Shown piece after piece: positions 17,895-26,007 of a stretch of DNA of 64,000 bases. Location: NCBI RefSeq assembly GCF_001375555.1, contig NZ_CTDZ01000009.1, positions 737,758 through 801,757 of the forward strand. The letters are read 5' to 3'. The position numbers and the translations under genes are program-made. Position 1 is the first letter of the stretch, and every line of letters begins with the position of its first letter. The stretch comes from Numidum massiliense. Lineage in GTDB: Bacteria > Bacillota > Bacilli > Thermoactinomycetales > Novibacillaceae. Under the pieces are notes generated by a model. That model searched no databases, was not told the origin of the DNA, and was given only the letters and a program-made list of their open reading frames with translations.

Positions 17895-19058
17895 GTGTTG
17901 CTTCGCGTAGCGGGCGACGAACCGTTCCATGCGCGCCATTGCTTCGCGCAGTTTTTCGATTGACGTCGCATATGAACAGCGGACGTGGCCTTCGCCGGAG
18001 GAGCCAAAGACGTGGCCGGGAACGACAGCGACTTTTTCTTCTAGAATTAGCCTTTCTGCAAATTGGTCCGACGAGAGGCCAGTGGCACTAATATCGGGAA
18101 AGGCGTAAAACGCGCCTTCTGGTTCAAAACTGTCTAAACCGATCTCGCGCAAAGCGTGTGTGACGTAGTTGCGGCGCTGTGCGTAGCTGTCGACCATGCG
18201 CCGCATATCGGAAAAACCGTGTTGCAGCGCTTCGAGCGCCGCCATTTGCGCGTTGATCGGCGCACAGAGCATCGTGTATTGGTGAATTTTCGTCATCGCC
18301 TGCACGATGTCGCGCGGACCGGCAGCATAGCCGATGCGCCAGCCCGTCATGGCGAATGCTTTGGAAAAACCGGAGAGGAGCACTGTACGATCTTTCATCC
18401 CCGGCAGCGAGGCGAAGCTTACCGGATGTCCGGTATACGTCAGTTCAGCGTAAATTTCATCCGATATGACGAGTAAGTCGAGTTGCTGCACGACCTTGGC
18501 GATTTCCAGCAGTTCTTTACGCGTCATGATCGCCCCGGTCGGGTTGTTTGGATAAGAAAAAATGATTGCTTTCGTTTTTGCCGTCACCTTCTCGCGAATG
18601 TGCTGCGGAGTCAGTTTAAAGTTTGTCGCTTGCGTCGTCGCGATTTTGACCGGTACGCCGCCCGCGAGGCGGATAATCGGCTCGTACGACACGTAGCACG
18701 GCTCAACGAGTAAAATTTCGTCGCCCGGGTCTGTGATGGCGCGGATGGCGAGGTCGATCCCTTCACTCGCCCCGACGGTGACGAGAATTTCCTCTTCCGG
18801 ATCGGTTACGACGGCGAACCGCTTAGACAAATAGCGAGAAATCTCGCGGCATAGCGCGGGTAACCCACTGTTCGGCGTATAACTCGTATAGCCGTCTTCG
18901 AGGGCCGAGATCGCTGCCTCGCGGACGTGCCACGGGGTGATGAAGTCTGGTTCACCGACGCCGAGCGAAATAACCCCTTCCATTTGCGCAGCCAAATCGA
19001 AGTACTTGCGAATACCAGACGGGGGAATAGCCTGTACGGCCTGCGCTAAACGGGTCAC
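17874..19058 (-). CDS. PLP-dependent class I/II aminotransferase (YugH/PatA-like)
   Basis: 394 residues. Fold-type I signatures are GVGEPDFITPWHV, YTPNSGLPALCREISRYL, SYPNNPTGAIMTRKEL, ISDEIYAEL and the PLP lysine in SGFSKAFAMTGWRIGY. The terminal Arg is in GHVRCSYATS. It resembles Bacillus YugH/PatA aminotransferases acting on aspartate/aromatic-type substrates; the substrate is not determined. Its GTG start overlaps the upstream Lrp-family gene by 4 nt, the same pairing as yugG-yugH. Confidence 0.88.
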   Translation of the reverse strand: MTRLAQAVQAIPPSGIRKYFDLAAQMEGVISLGVGEPDFITPWHVREAAISALEDGYTSYTPNSGLPALCREISRYLSKRFAVVTDPEEEILVTVGASEGIDLAIRAITDPGDEILLVEPCYVSYEPIIRLAGGVPVKIATTQATNFKLTPQHIREKVTAKTKAIIFSYPNNPTGAIMTRKELLEIAKVVQQLDLLVISDEIYAELTYTGHPVSFASLPGMKDRTVLLSGFSKAFAMTGWRIGYAAGPRDIVQAMTKIHQYTMLCAPINAQMAALEALQHGFSDMRRMVDSYAQRRNYVTHALREIGLDSFEPEGAFYAFPDISATGLSSDQFAERLILEEKVAVVPGHVFGSSGEGHVRCSYATSIEKLREAMARMERFVARYAKQHSRTHLG

Positions 19059-19573
19059 GGCGCCATCACCATCCGCTGGTCGTCGTCCGCTTCATCGAGG
19101 ACGATGCCGTCGTGTTTGTATTTTTTCAATAAAAAGTGAGTGGCGGTTGCGTTCACCGAATCGATCGTCGCTAGTTTTTGCGAGACGAAGGAGGCGACTT
19201 CTTTTACCGTTTTTCCTTCGACGATGACACACAAATCGAATGCGCCGGACACGAGGTACACCGAGGTGACTTCCGGAAAGCGGTAAATGCGCTTGGCGAC
19301 GTGGTCGAAACCGACGTCGCGCTTCGGTGTCACTTTCACTTCGATAAGCGCAGTGACGCGATCGTTCTCGGAGAATTTTTCCCAATTGACGAGAGTGGGA
19401 TATTTGACGATGATCCGTTCTTGTTCTAACGTGGTGATACTCTCTTTTATTTCGTTAATAGATACGTTTAACATGGCGGCAAGTGTTTCATAGTCGTAAC
19501 GGCTGTTCTCTTCCAGTAGCTTTAATAGCTCTCTCTGTTTTGATGCGTTCAACACATACCATCTCCAAAGCAA
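19055..19573 (-). CDS. Lrp/AsnC-family transcriptional regulator (YugG-like)
   Basis: 172 residues. The N-terminal winged helix (LKLLEENSRYDYETLAAML) is followed by an AsnC ligand domain (ALIEVKVTPKRDVGFDHVAKRIYRFPEVTSVYLVSGAFD). Residues after ~150 form a short tail (KYKHDGIVLDEADDDQRM). It is translationally coupled to the aminotransferase it precedes and probably controls it in response to an amino acid; the effector is unknown. Confidence 0.87.
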   Translation of the reverse strand: MLWRWYVLNASKQRELLKLLEENSRYDYETLAAMLNVSINEIKESITTLEQERIIVKYPTLVNWEKFSENDRVTALIEVKVTPKRDVGFDHVAKRIYRFPEVTSVYLVSGAFDLCVIVEGKTVKEVASFVSQKLATIDSVNATATHFLLKKYKHDGIVLDEADDDQRMVMAP

Positions 19574-19748
19574 ATTTTAAGCAGCTAATCATAACTATTG
19601 TATAATCTTACCTTAAACGTTTCCGTTGCACAAGTTACAATTGCCGTAGCATTTGCTGTTCATAGTAAAGATCGTCGAACGCTTAGAAGGTGTTTTTCGG
19701 CTGTCGGCGCTAAAACAGCGCATATATACTATAATATAGTAGTGTCGC

Positions 19749-20078
19749 CTACGTAGCTGTTTCGCGTCTTTCGTATGCCGTATGTAAATACAATTCGCTC
19801 AAGCCGATCGCGACAGCGGCGAGTACCGGGGTGAGTGCGCTGATGTTTTTAAAAAGGATGGCGACGAGTATCCACACGAACAGCGCGTCAATGACGGCCG
19901 AGGCGACTTTTCCGGTTCGGGGAAAGACCATTAAGTCGCCGACAAAATAACCGATGACCGTAAAAATGACCGCAGCGAGCAAAATGTTCGGGAATGTGGC
20001 GGCGTGTTTTACAAAAATGACGAGAGCGGCTGTCGAGACGGCGAGTTTAATGCCGAGTGCACGGAGATGTCGTTGCAA
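19749..20078 (-). CDS. YndM-like membrane protein (DUF2512)
   Basis: 109 residues with four hydrophobic segments, including LAVSTAALVIFV, NILLAAVIFTVIGYFVGDL and AVIDALFVWILVAILF. The FPRTGKVASAVIDA segment matches the DUF2512/YndM family of Bacillus. Function unknown. It stands alone, with reading direction opposite to the next operon. Confidence 0.72.
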   Translation of the reverse strand: MQRHLRALGIKLAVSTAALVIFVKHAATFPNILLAAVIFTVIGYFVGDLMVFPRTGKVASAVIDALFVWILVAILFKNISALTPVLAAVAIGLSELYLHTAYERRETAT

Positions 20079-20215
20079 GCAGGCTCATTCCTTTCATGTC
20101 GTTCATCGTTTTGCTATTATAGTGGCACAATGTTGTCGTTTTTATGTGATATTATGGATGGGCATCTTTATAAATTCTTAACAATCACCGGATATACTCA
20201 CTACTAACTACCGGT

Positions 20216-20281
20216 GGTAGGGCATGCGCTGCTGCGTCAGGTAGGGCATGCGTTGCATTAGGTAAGGTATGCGCTTTGAGT
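20216..20281. repeat. Imperfect 21-24 bp tandem repeat upstream of the response regulator
   Basis: Three units start with GGTAGGGCATGCG (third GGTAAGGTATGCG) with lengths 24, 21 and 21. They end 32 nt before the response regulator start. Confidence 0.8.
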
Positions 20282-20313
20282 GGTGGGGCAGCGATGGAGG
20301 CTAAGAGGCTGAC

Positions 20314-21006
20314 ATGAATACGACGGGCAAATCGATTTTAGTCGTAGAGGACGATGCAAAAATACGCGAGCTCATTAAAGTTTATTTAGAACAGGCCGGG
20401 TTCGAAGTCATCGAAGCGGGCGACGGGCGCGAGGCGAAGCAACTGTTCCAGCGGGAAGACCCGTGCTTCGTCATTATCGACCTCATGCTGCCCGAAACGA
20501 GTGGGGAGTCGGTTTGTGAGTGGATTCGCACGGAATTGAAAAGCGACGTGCCACTCATGATGGTGACGGCGAAAGTGGCGGAACAAGACCGGGTGCGCGG
20601 CTTGCAAATGGGGGCCGACGACTACATGACAAAACCGTTCAGCCCGCGAGAACTCGTCGCGCGCGTGGAAACCGTGTTGCGTCGCACGGCCCACCGCTGC
20701 AATAAGCTCACGTACCGCGGAATCGTCCTCAAACCGCAGAAGCGCGAGGTGAAGTTTCACGGCCACCCTGTCGCGCTCACGCCGCACGAGTTTCAGTTGT
20801 TGCACTTTTTCATGCGCCACCCGAACCAAATTTTAACGCGTAGTCAATTGTTGGACGAACTTTATCCGCACGACGACAAAGTGGTGAGCGAGCGAACGAT
20901 TGACGTGCACATCGGCAAAGTACGGGAAAAACTCGGGCGTATCGAGGCAGAGGTGGAATTGATTGAAACGGTTCGAGGGATGGGGTACCGTTTTGTCGCT
21001 TATTAA
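20314..21006 (+). CDS. OmpR-family response regulator
   Basis: 230 residues. The receiver domain shows VVEDDAKIREL, phosphoacceptor Asp in VIIDLMLPE, the TAKV threonine/lysine region and YMTKPFSP lysine. The C-terminal winged helix shows ALTPHEFQLLHFF and VSERTIDVHIGKVREKLG. It is paired with the overlapping histidine kinase. The following genes (thiol-disulfide protein, CcdA) hint at a redox or envelope role, but no target site was identified. Confidence 0.93.
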   Translation: MNTTGKSILVVEDDAKIRELIKVYLEQAGFEVIEAGDGREAKQLFQREDPCFVIIDLMLPETSGESVCEWIRTELKSDVPLMMVTAKVAEQDRVRGLQMGADDYMTKPFSPRELVARVETVLRRTAHRCNKLTYRGIVLKPQKREVKFHGHPVALTPHEFQLLHFFMRHPNQILTRSQLLDELYPHDDKVVSERTIDVHIGKVREKLGRIEAEVELIETVRGMGYRFVAY

Positions 21007-22255
21007 GGGAAAATTAGGTGCTCTACTAGCGTCGCGAAGGGACAAGGTTCAGGCCGTGGAACAAAACGGCAGTGGCCAAGGGCGTCATAGGGCCAGTTGC
21101 AGTAGCGAACAGCAAGCGGAACAGAGTAACAGCGCGTCGCAAGTTCAGCGGGTAGGTGACGCTCGTTCCATAAAGGGCGATCCCCCCGCCAAGCGAAACG
21201 GCAAGGTTTTGTGGAAGCTTATCGCACTGAACAGTGTCGTCATCGGCATCGTCGTTTGGCTCGCTGCCTTCTCCGTGAAAGAATTTGCCTGTTACCTCGT
21301 CGCACAGTACCCACTACTCGATACGGAAAAAAGTGCCGCGTTCAGTCGTACGATGCAGTCGTATTTAGTCGACGTCAGTCTGTTCGCGATTAGCATTGCT
21401 GCCGTCTTTCACTACTTATTCGTACGCAAACTATTAAAACCGCTGCAGCAATTAACGGCGGCAGCCCAGCAAATGACTACGGGAGCTTATCCCGCGCCGC
21501 TGCCGCGCGTCTCCCGTGACGAAATTGGGCAATTGACCGATACGTTTAACCGTATGATTGCGCAGTTAAAGCGAGTCGACAGGGAGCGGAGCGAGTTATT
21601 GCAAAACGTCGCGCACGAGCTGCGCACGCCGCTAACGAACGTAAGTGGCTACTTAGAGGCGTTAAGTAGCGGCGTACTCGAGGGTAACCGCCAGTTGTAC
21701 GAGTCGCTTTACGACGAAGCGACTCGACTGACGCAGTTGGTCGATCAATTGCAGCAGTTAAACGTTTGGGAAGGCCAAGCTGCGGTCCGCACGTTTGGCG
21801 AGGTGTCTATTGAGGACGTCGTGACGCAAAGCGAGCAGTCGTTTGCGCTCGAGTTTGCCGCTAACGAGATCGCGTGCGACATACGCGTGGAGGAGGCGCA
21901 AGTTTGGGGCGATGCGGCTGGACTAAAGCAAGTGGTCGACAATTTACTGCGGAACGCGCTCACGTTTGACGAAGGCGGTTGGCTGCGCGTAACGGGAGAG
22001 CAGCGGGGCAGCGAATATTGCGTCACGGTGACGAACCGCGGACAGGCGATTCCACCGGAGCAGGCCGAAACAATTTTTACTCGCTTCAGTCGCGTAGAGG
22101 AATCGCGCAGCCGCGATACAGGTGGCGCGGGTCTCGGGTTAGCCATCGTCAAGGAGATTGTGACTCAGCACGGCGGACGCGTCGGCCTGCGCACAGGCGC
22201 TGGGCAGCGGCACGCGTTTTGGTTTACGGTTCCGCTCGCCGAACAGGTGAAATAA
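20963..22255 (+). CDS. Sensor histidine kinase (HAMP, HisKA, HATPase)
   Basis: Up to 430 residues. TTG 20963 has AGGTGG six nt upstream and overlaps the regulator by 44 nt; TTG 20993 is an alternative. An unusual ~60-residue Gln/Ser-rich N-terminus precedes TM1 (WKLIALNSVVIGIVVWLAAF). A short extracytoplasmic loop and TM2 follow, then HAMP, HisKA with LLQNVAHELRTPLTNVSGYL (His phosphoacceptor), N-box VVDNLLRNALTF and G-box GGAGLGLAIVKEIV. The signal is unknown; the small outer loop suggests sensing in or near the membrane. Confidence 0.9.
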   Translation: MKRFEGWGTVLSLIKGKLGALLASRRDKVQAVEQNGSGQGRHRASCSSEQQAEQSNSASQVQRVGDARSIKGDPPAKRNGKVLWKLIALNSVVIGIVVWLAAFSVKEFACYLVAQYPLLDTEKSAAFSRTMQSYLVDVSLFAISIAAVFHYLFVRKLLKPLQQLTAAAQQMTTGAYPAPLPRVSRDEIGQLTDTFNRMIAQLKRVDRERSELLQNVAHELRTPLTNVSGYLEALSSGVLEGNRQLYESLYDEATRLTQLVDQLQQLNVWEGQAAVRTFGEVSIEDVVTQSEQSFALEFAANEIACDIRVEEAQVWGDAAGLKQVVDNLLRNALTFDEGGWLRVTGEQRGSEYCVTVTNRGQAIPPEQAETIFTRFSRVEESRSRDTGGAGLGLAIVKEIVTQHGGRVGLRTGAGQRHAFWFTVPLAEQVK

Positions 22256-22286
22256 ACGGCCGAGCGCTTAAGTAAGTGGCTACCTA

Positions 22287-22334
22287 AGTTAGCGGTAGGA
22301 CACGTACCATAGTTAGCGGTAGGACACGTACCAT
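22287..22334. repeat. Perfect 24-bp tandem duplication
   Basis: Two identical head-to-tail units beginning AGTTAGCGGTAGGACACGTA lie between the kinase and the ResA-like gene. The second unit may contribute a TTGACA -35-like sequence at its end. Confidence 0.93.
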
Positions 22335-22369
22335 TGACAACAAACTGAACGTTGAATAGGGGTGATCGT

Positions 22370-23056
22370 ATGCGTTGGGGAAATATTTTGATCGGATTGG
22401 CGCTCGCCGCGTTGGCGATCGGGGCGATCGTGATGAACTTGCCGAGCGACGACAACAAAAAAAAGACAGCCGAGGAGAACAAACAAGAAGCGACGGCGAC
22501 GAACGGCGGTGCGCAAGAGGACAAGAACGCACCGCAGGCGCAAACGCCAGAGGAAAAAGGCGACGGCAAAGAAGATAAGAGCGAGAAAGGTGCCGATAAA
22601 CAAGGAAAACCGAAGCGGGACGTTAAGCCGCAAAAAGGCTTCGTCGCACCTGAGTTCGCCTTAGCCAAAATGGGGGGCGGCGAAACAGTTTCCTTATCGG
22701 CTAACAACGGCAAGCCGACGCTCGTCAATTTTTGGGCTTCGTGGTGTGGGCCGTGTCGCATCGAAATGCCCGACATGCAGGAAGCGTACGAAAAGTACGG
22801 CGACAAGTTGAATTTTCTAATGGTCAACATGACTTTTACGGAAAAGTCTGATAGCGATGCGCCGAATTACATTAAAGAAGAAGGCTACACGTTTCCGGTT
22901 TTAATGGACGAAAACGGCGATGTGGCGGAGCAGTACGCCGTGTTGGCTGTCCCGTCGACGTTTATGATCGATGAAAACGGAGTCGTCGTGGAAAGAGTCC
23001 AAGGCTTAGTGCCAGCGGAGACGTTGCAAGCGTTAATTGAACAATTGGTCGACTAA
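22370..23056 (+). CDS. TlpA/ResA-like thiol-disulfide oxidoreductase
   Basis: 228 residues from an ATG after GGGGTGATC. There is an uncleaved-looking N-terminal anchor (GNILIGLALAALAIGAIVM), a ~75-residue charged linker (K/E/D/Q-rich), then a thioredoxin fold with NFWASWCGPCRIEMPDM (CGPC active site) and cis-Pro in VLAVPSTFMID. Such proteins reduce apocytochrome c cysteines or other outer-face disulfides using electrons from CcdA, which is encoded next. The linker is longer than in Bacillus ResA. Confidence 0.88.
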   Translation: MRWGNILIGLALAALAIGAIVMNLPSDDNKKKTAEENKQEATATNGGAQEDKNAPQAQTPEEKGDGKEDKSEKGADKQGKPKRDVKPQKGFVAPEFALAKMGGGETVSLSANNGKPTLVNFWASWCGPCRIEMPDMQEAYEKYGDKLNFLMVNMTFTEKSDSDAPNYIKEEGYTFPVLMDENGDVAEQYAVLAVPSTFMIDENGVVVERVQGLVPAETLQALIEQLVD

Positions 23057-23129
23057 CAAACACGATCAACTAACATGGTTAACCAACACGATCAATTAAC
23101 ACGATCAATGACTAACTTGAGGTGATAAC

Positions 23130-23846
23130 ATGCAAGCCGATGTGTCCATCTGGTTGGCGTTCGGCGCTGGATTCCTCTCCTTTATTTCGCCGTGTTGCTT
23201 GCCGCTGTACCCGTCGTACATTTCCTATATAACTGGTGTGTCGGTCACGCAATTGCAAGAGAAGGGGCAGTCGTTTACGATGCGTAAACTGACCATGCTA
23301 CACACGCTCTTTTTCATCATCGGATTTTCGATCATATTTTTCGCCATGGGCTATACCGCTTCTTGGATCGGCGACTTTTTCGTCGCCAATCAAAGAATGA
23401 TTCGCATGTTGGGCGGGGTTTTGATCATCTTAATGGGGATTTTCTTGATGGGCATCTTTACGCCAAAATTTTTAATGCGCGAGAAACGGCTCACGATCAA
23501 GAATAAACCAGCGGGCTTTTTAGGTTCGATTTTAGTAGGGATCGTCTTTGCCGCGGGGTGGACGCCGTGTAACGGACCGATTTTGGCGATGGTGCTTTCG
23601 CTCGCAGCGAGCTATCCGACGCAAGGGTTCGTCTTTATTTTCGCTTACATCCTCGGGTTTGCGATTCCTTTCTTTGTCATGGCCTTTTTCATCGGAGAGA
23701 CGAAGTGGATTTTGCGTCACTCTAGTAAAATAATGAAGGTTGGCGGTGGCATCATGGTGCTCGTCGGGATCTTGCTATATACCGATAAAATGACGCTCAT
23801 TACGACGTCGTTAGTCGACCTATTCGGGGGTTTCCAAGGGTTTTAG
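23130..23846 (+). CDS. ccdA: Cytochrome c biogenesis protein CcdA
   Basis: 238 residues with six membrane helices. The two redox cysteines lie in FISPCCLPLYPSY and GWTPCNGPIL. CcdA carries reducing equivalents from cytoplasmic thioredoxin across the membrane. It sits between the ResA-like gene and an Lgt-like membrane gene, 12 nt from the latter, consistent with one operon for extracytoplasmic thiol reduction. Confidence 0.93.
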   Translation: MQADVSIWLAFGAGFLSFISPCCLPLYPSYISYITGVSVTQLQEKGQSFTMRKLTMLHTLFFIIGFSIIFFAMGYTASWIGDFFVANQRMIRMLGGVLIILMGIFLMGIFTPKFLMREKRLTIKNKPAGFLGSILVGIVFAAGWTPCNGPILAMVLSLAASYPTQGFVFIFAYILGFAIPFFVMAFFIGETKWILRHSSKIMKVGGGIMVLVGILLYTDKMTLITTSLVDLFGGFQGF

Positions 23847-23858
23847 GAGGTTGACACG

Positions 23859-24578
23859 ATGTTTGAACCACAAGCGATTAGCATCGGCGGCTTTTTCTTT
23901 GTTCCCGCGACGTGGCTGGCGCTGGCGATTCTCGTCTATGTAGGAGTACGAATGAGTGAAAGGCTGTCTCCAGTGCGAGGGGAAGTTGCGCGCACGGTGA
24001 GCGATTGGCTGCCGACGGCGCTGCTCATTTACTTACTCGTCTACAAGTTTGGTTCAGCGCTGCTCAACCCGTTGGCGGCAGTGAAAAATCCCACGACGCT
24101 GTTGTTTACGACTGGTAGTCCCGCGTCGGCAGTGGCGGCGCTCGTCGTTGTGTGCGTTTGGCTCGGGTGGAAACTGTGGCGTTCACCGCATCCGTGGGCG
24201 CTCCTCGACGTCATTGCCGTTGCCGGCTTAGGAGTGGCGACGGGTTACAATATATTGTTCATCGATCTGGGAGAGACGACGGCGGTGTGGTGGGGCTGGC
24301 GCGGCGAACTGTACCGCTACCACCCGTTACACCTTTACCGCGTCGCCTTACTCTTGCCACTACTCGTATGGATCGTCCGTCAGTGGCGGCGGTTTGACCG
24401 TGGCACGGCCTTTTACTGGGCAGCACTCGGCGGTGGAATTGCGACAGTGCTCGTCTCGTTTGCCGCTTTTTCTGTCGCGCCTCCGACACTCGGTTTAACG
24501 AATACGCAATGGCTCGGGATTGCGCTGGCGGTGCTCGGATGGGGTGTGAAGGTAGTTAGAGAAAAAACGGCCACATAG
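23859..24578 (+). CDS. Lgt-like polytopic membrane protein of unknown function
   Basis: 239 residues with seven predicted hydrophobic segments. The order and one motif resemble prolipoprotein diacylglyceryl transferase: a loop GYNILFIDLGETTAVWWGW followed by YHPLHLYRVALLL, echoing Lgt's HPxxLYE. The key Lgt catalytic blocks are not apparent, so enzymatic Lgt activity is doubtful. Immediately downstream of ccdA with AGGAGG, probably co-translated. A role beside the thiol-redox pair is inferred only from position. Confidence 0.65.
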   Translation: MFEPQAISIGGFFFVPATWLALAILVYVGVRMSERLSPVRGEVARTVSDWLPTALLIYLLVYKFGSALLNPLAAVKNPTTLLFTTGSPASAVAALVVVCVWLGWKLWRSPHPWALLDVIAVAGLGVATGYNILFIDLGETTAVWWGWRGELYRYHPLHLYRVALLLPLLVWIVRQWRRFDRGTAFYWAALGGGIATVLVSFAAFSVAPPTLGLTNTQWLGIALAVLGWGVKVVREKTAT

Positions 24579-24626
24579 AGGCGTTTGTTCGCTACGAACA
24601 GCTTTGCAGACATTATTCCTTAAAAA

Positions 24627-24657
24627 AGATGCAAAGGGGGTTGCGTCTCTTTTTTTT
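24627..24657 (+). terminator. Terminator of the ccdA operon
   Basis: 8-bp stem AGATGCAA / TTGCGTCT (one G-U), loop AGGGGG, followed by eight Ts. Confidence 0.85.
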
Positions 24658-24667
24658 ATCTGTTAAT

Positions 24668-24683
24668 ATACCCCTAGGGGTAC
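24668..24683. promoter_or_regulatory. CstR/CsoR-type operator 1
   Basis: ATACCCCTAGGGGTAC is a near-perfect palindrome of the CsoR-family class. It lies 66 nt before the TusA-rhodanese start. A second similar site precedes the rhodanese-cstR pair, making autoregulation of the locus likely. Confidence 0.75.
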
Positions 24684-24749
24684 GGGTATGAAATAATTTC
24701 ATCATACGTTATTCCGATGATTCTATCGCTAATAGGAGGAAAGACAACA

Positions 24750-25325
24750 ATGCAACTTACAGTTGATAAAGTGCTCGACGCAACGGGATTGTCTTGCCCG
24801 ATGCCGATCGTGAAGACGAAACGAGCGATTGACGGTATGGCGGCGGGCGAAGTGTTAGAAGTTCACGCCACAGATCAAGGTTCCACTGCTGACATTAAGG
24901 CGTGGGCAAAAAGCACCGGGGTGCAATATTTAGGGACGATCACCGCCGGTGACGTACTCAAACATTACGTGCGCAAGCCGAGTGTCAGTGAGGTGGAAGA
25001 CCGTAGAGAAAGTGACGCGGTCGTCGCGCTAGACCAGTTGCAGGAAAAAGTCGCAGCTGGTGAAAAATTGACGATTATCGATGTGCGCGAACAGGCGGAA
25101 TACGCCTTCGGGCACATTCCAGGAGCGAAAAATATTCCGCTCGGGGAACTGGAAGAGCGGTTAAGTGAAATAGATCGTAATGACGACATTTACGTCATTT
25201 GTCGTAGCGGTAACCGCAGTGATTTGGCCGTACACACAATGAAGCAAGCAGGATTGACAAAAGTAAAAAACGTCGTTCCTGGGATGAACACGTGGACTGG
25301 TCCTACGGAGACATCCCACGCGTAA
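24750..25325 (+). CDS. TusA-rhodanese fusion protein (YrkF-like)
   Basis: 191 residues from an ATG with AGGAGG. Residues 1-~75 are a TusA/SirA domain with the sulfur-carrier motif ATGLSCPMPIVKTK. Residues ~95-190 are a rhodanese domain with catalytic loop VICRSGNRSD. It can accept a persulfide and relay it between two cysteines. Bacillus YrkF and staphylococcal CstA use related fusions. First gene of the sulfide/persulfide locus, directly after a CstR-type operator. Confidence 0.9.
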   Translation: MQLTVDKVLDATGLSCPMPIVKTKRAIDGMAAGEVLEVHATDQGSTADIKAWAKSTGVQYLGTITAGDVLKHYVRKPSVSEVEDRRESDAVVALDQLQEKVAAGEKLTIIDVREQAEYAFGHIPGAKNIPLGELEERLSEIDRNDDIYVICRSGNRSDLAVHTMKQAGLTKVKNVVPGMNTWTGPTETSHA

Positions 25326-25550
25326 GTGCGTAAGGCATCGCATGCGAAGGGATCGTATGTGATACAGCATCATTGTCGCGCATCGTCGTCGACACAACGC
25401 ATTTCTAGCGTCGTGACGCACTTCACGCACGGTGACGCACTTCACGGATAGTGATGTAACGAAGTAGCAGGAACGAGAATCGATGGACCACATGTTGCTT
25501 TACGACAAGCTTTTAGACTATATGTGCCAATTTGAGGAGGATGTTTAAAG

Positions 25551-25946
25551 ATGGGTAAAAAAGTTGCGATTATCGCTGCGAACGGCAGCTTGTTCGATGC
25601 GTACAAAGTGTTTAACATTGCGACGGCTGCCGCAGCGTCGGACGCTGAGGTAAAAATATTTTTTACGTTCGAAGGACTGAACCTCATTCATAAAGAGGGT
25701 TATAAACAGTTGCCGATTCCGGAAGGCCGCGAACAGATCGCCGCTGGATTCAAGAAGGCGAACGTGCCGTCAATGGAAGAAATGATTCCGCTGGCGCAAG
25801 AGATGGGCGTGACGTTTATCGCCTGTCAAATGACGATGGACGTGATGGACTTGCAAAAAGACGCCTTTATCGACGGAGTAGAAGTTGGCGGAGCAGCGAC
25901 GTTTTTACAGTTTGCGCAAGACGCCGACGTCAGTCTGACGTTTTAA
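25551..25946 (+). CDS. DsrE/DsrF-like sulfur-relay protein (YrkE-like)
   Basis: 131 residues. The DsrE fold shows KKVAIIAANGSLFDAYKVFN, FFTFEGLNLIHK and a candidate sulfur cysteine in GVTFIACQMTMDVM. The AGGAGG is 9 nt from the ATG. It likely passes sulfane sulfur among TusA/rhodanese partners in the cytoplasm. Gene order tusA-rhodanese, dsrE, rhodanese-MBL matches the Bacillus yrk cluster in content. Confidence 0.87.
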   Translation: MGKKVAIIAANGSLFDAYKVFNIATAAAASDAEVKIFFTFEGLNLIHKEGYKQLPIPEGREQIAAGFKKANVPSMEEMIPLAQEMGVTFIACQMTMDVMDLQKDAFIDGVEVGGAATFLQFAQDADVSLTF

Positions 25947-26007
25947 CGAAAATGCTTTAACGAGGATATCGAAAACATTCAGTTAAAATTGGTGGAGGGG
26001 GAACATT

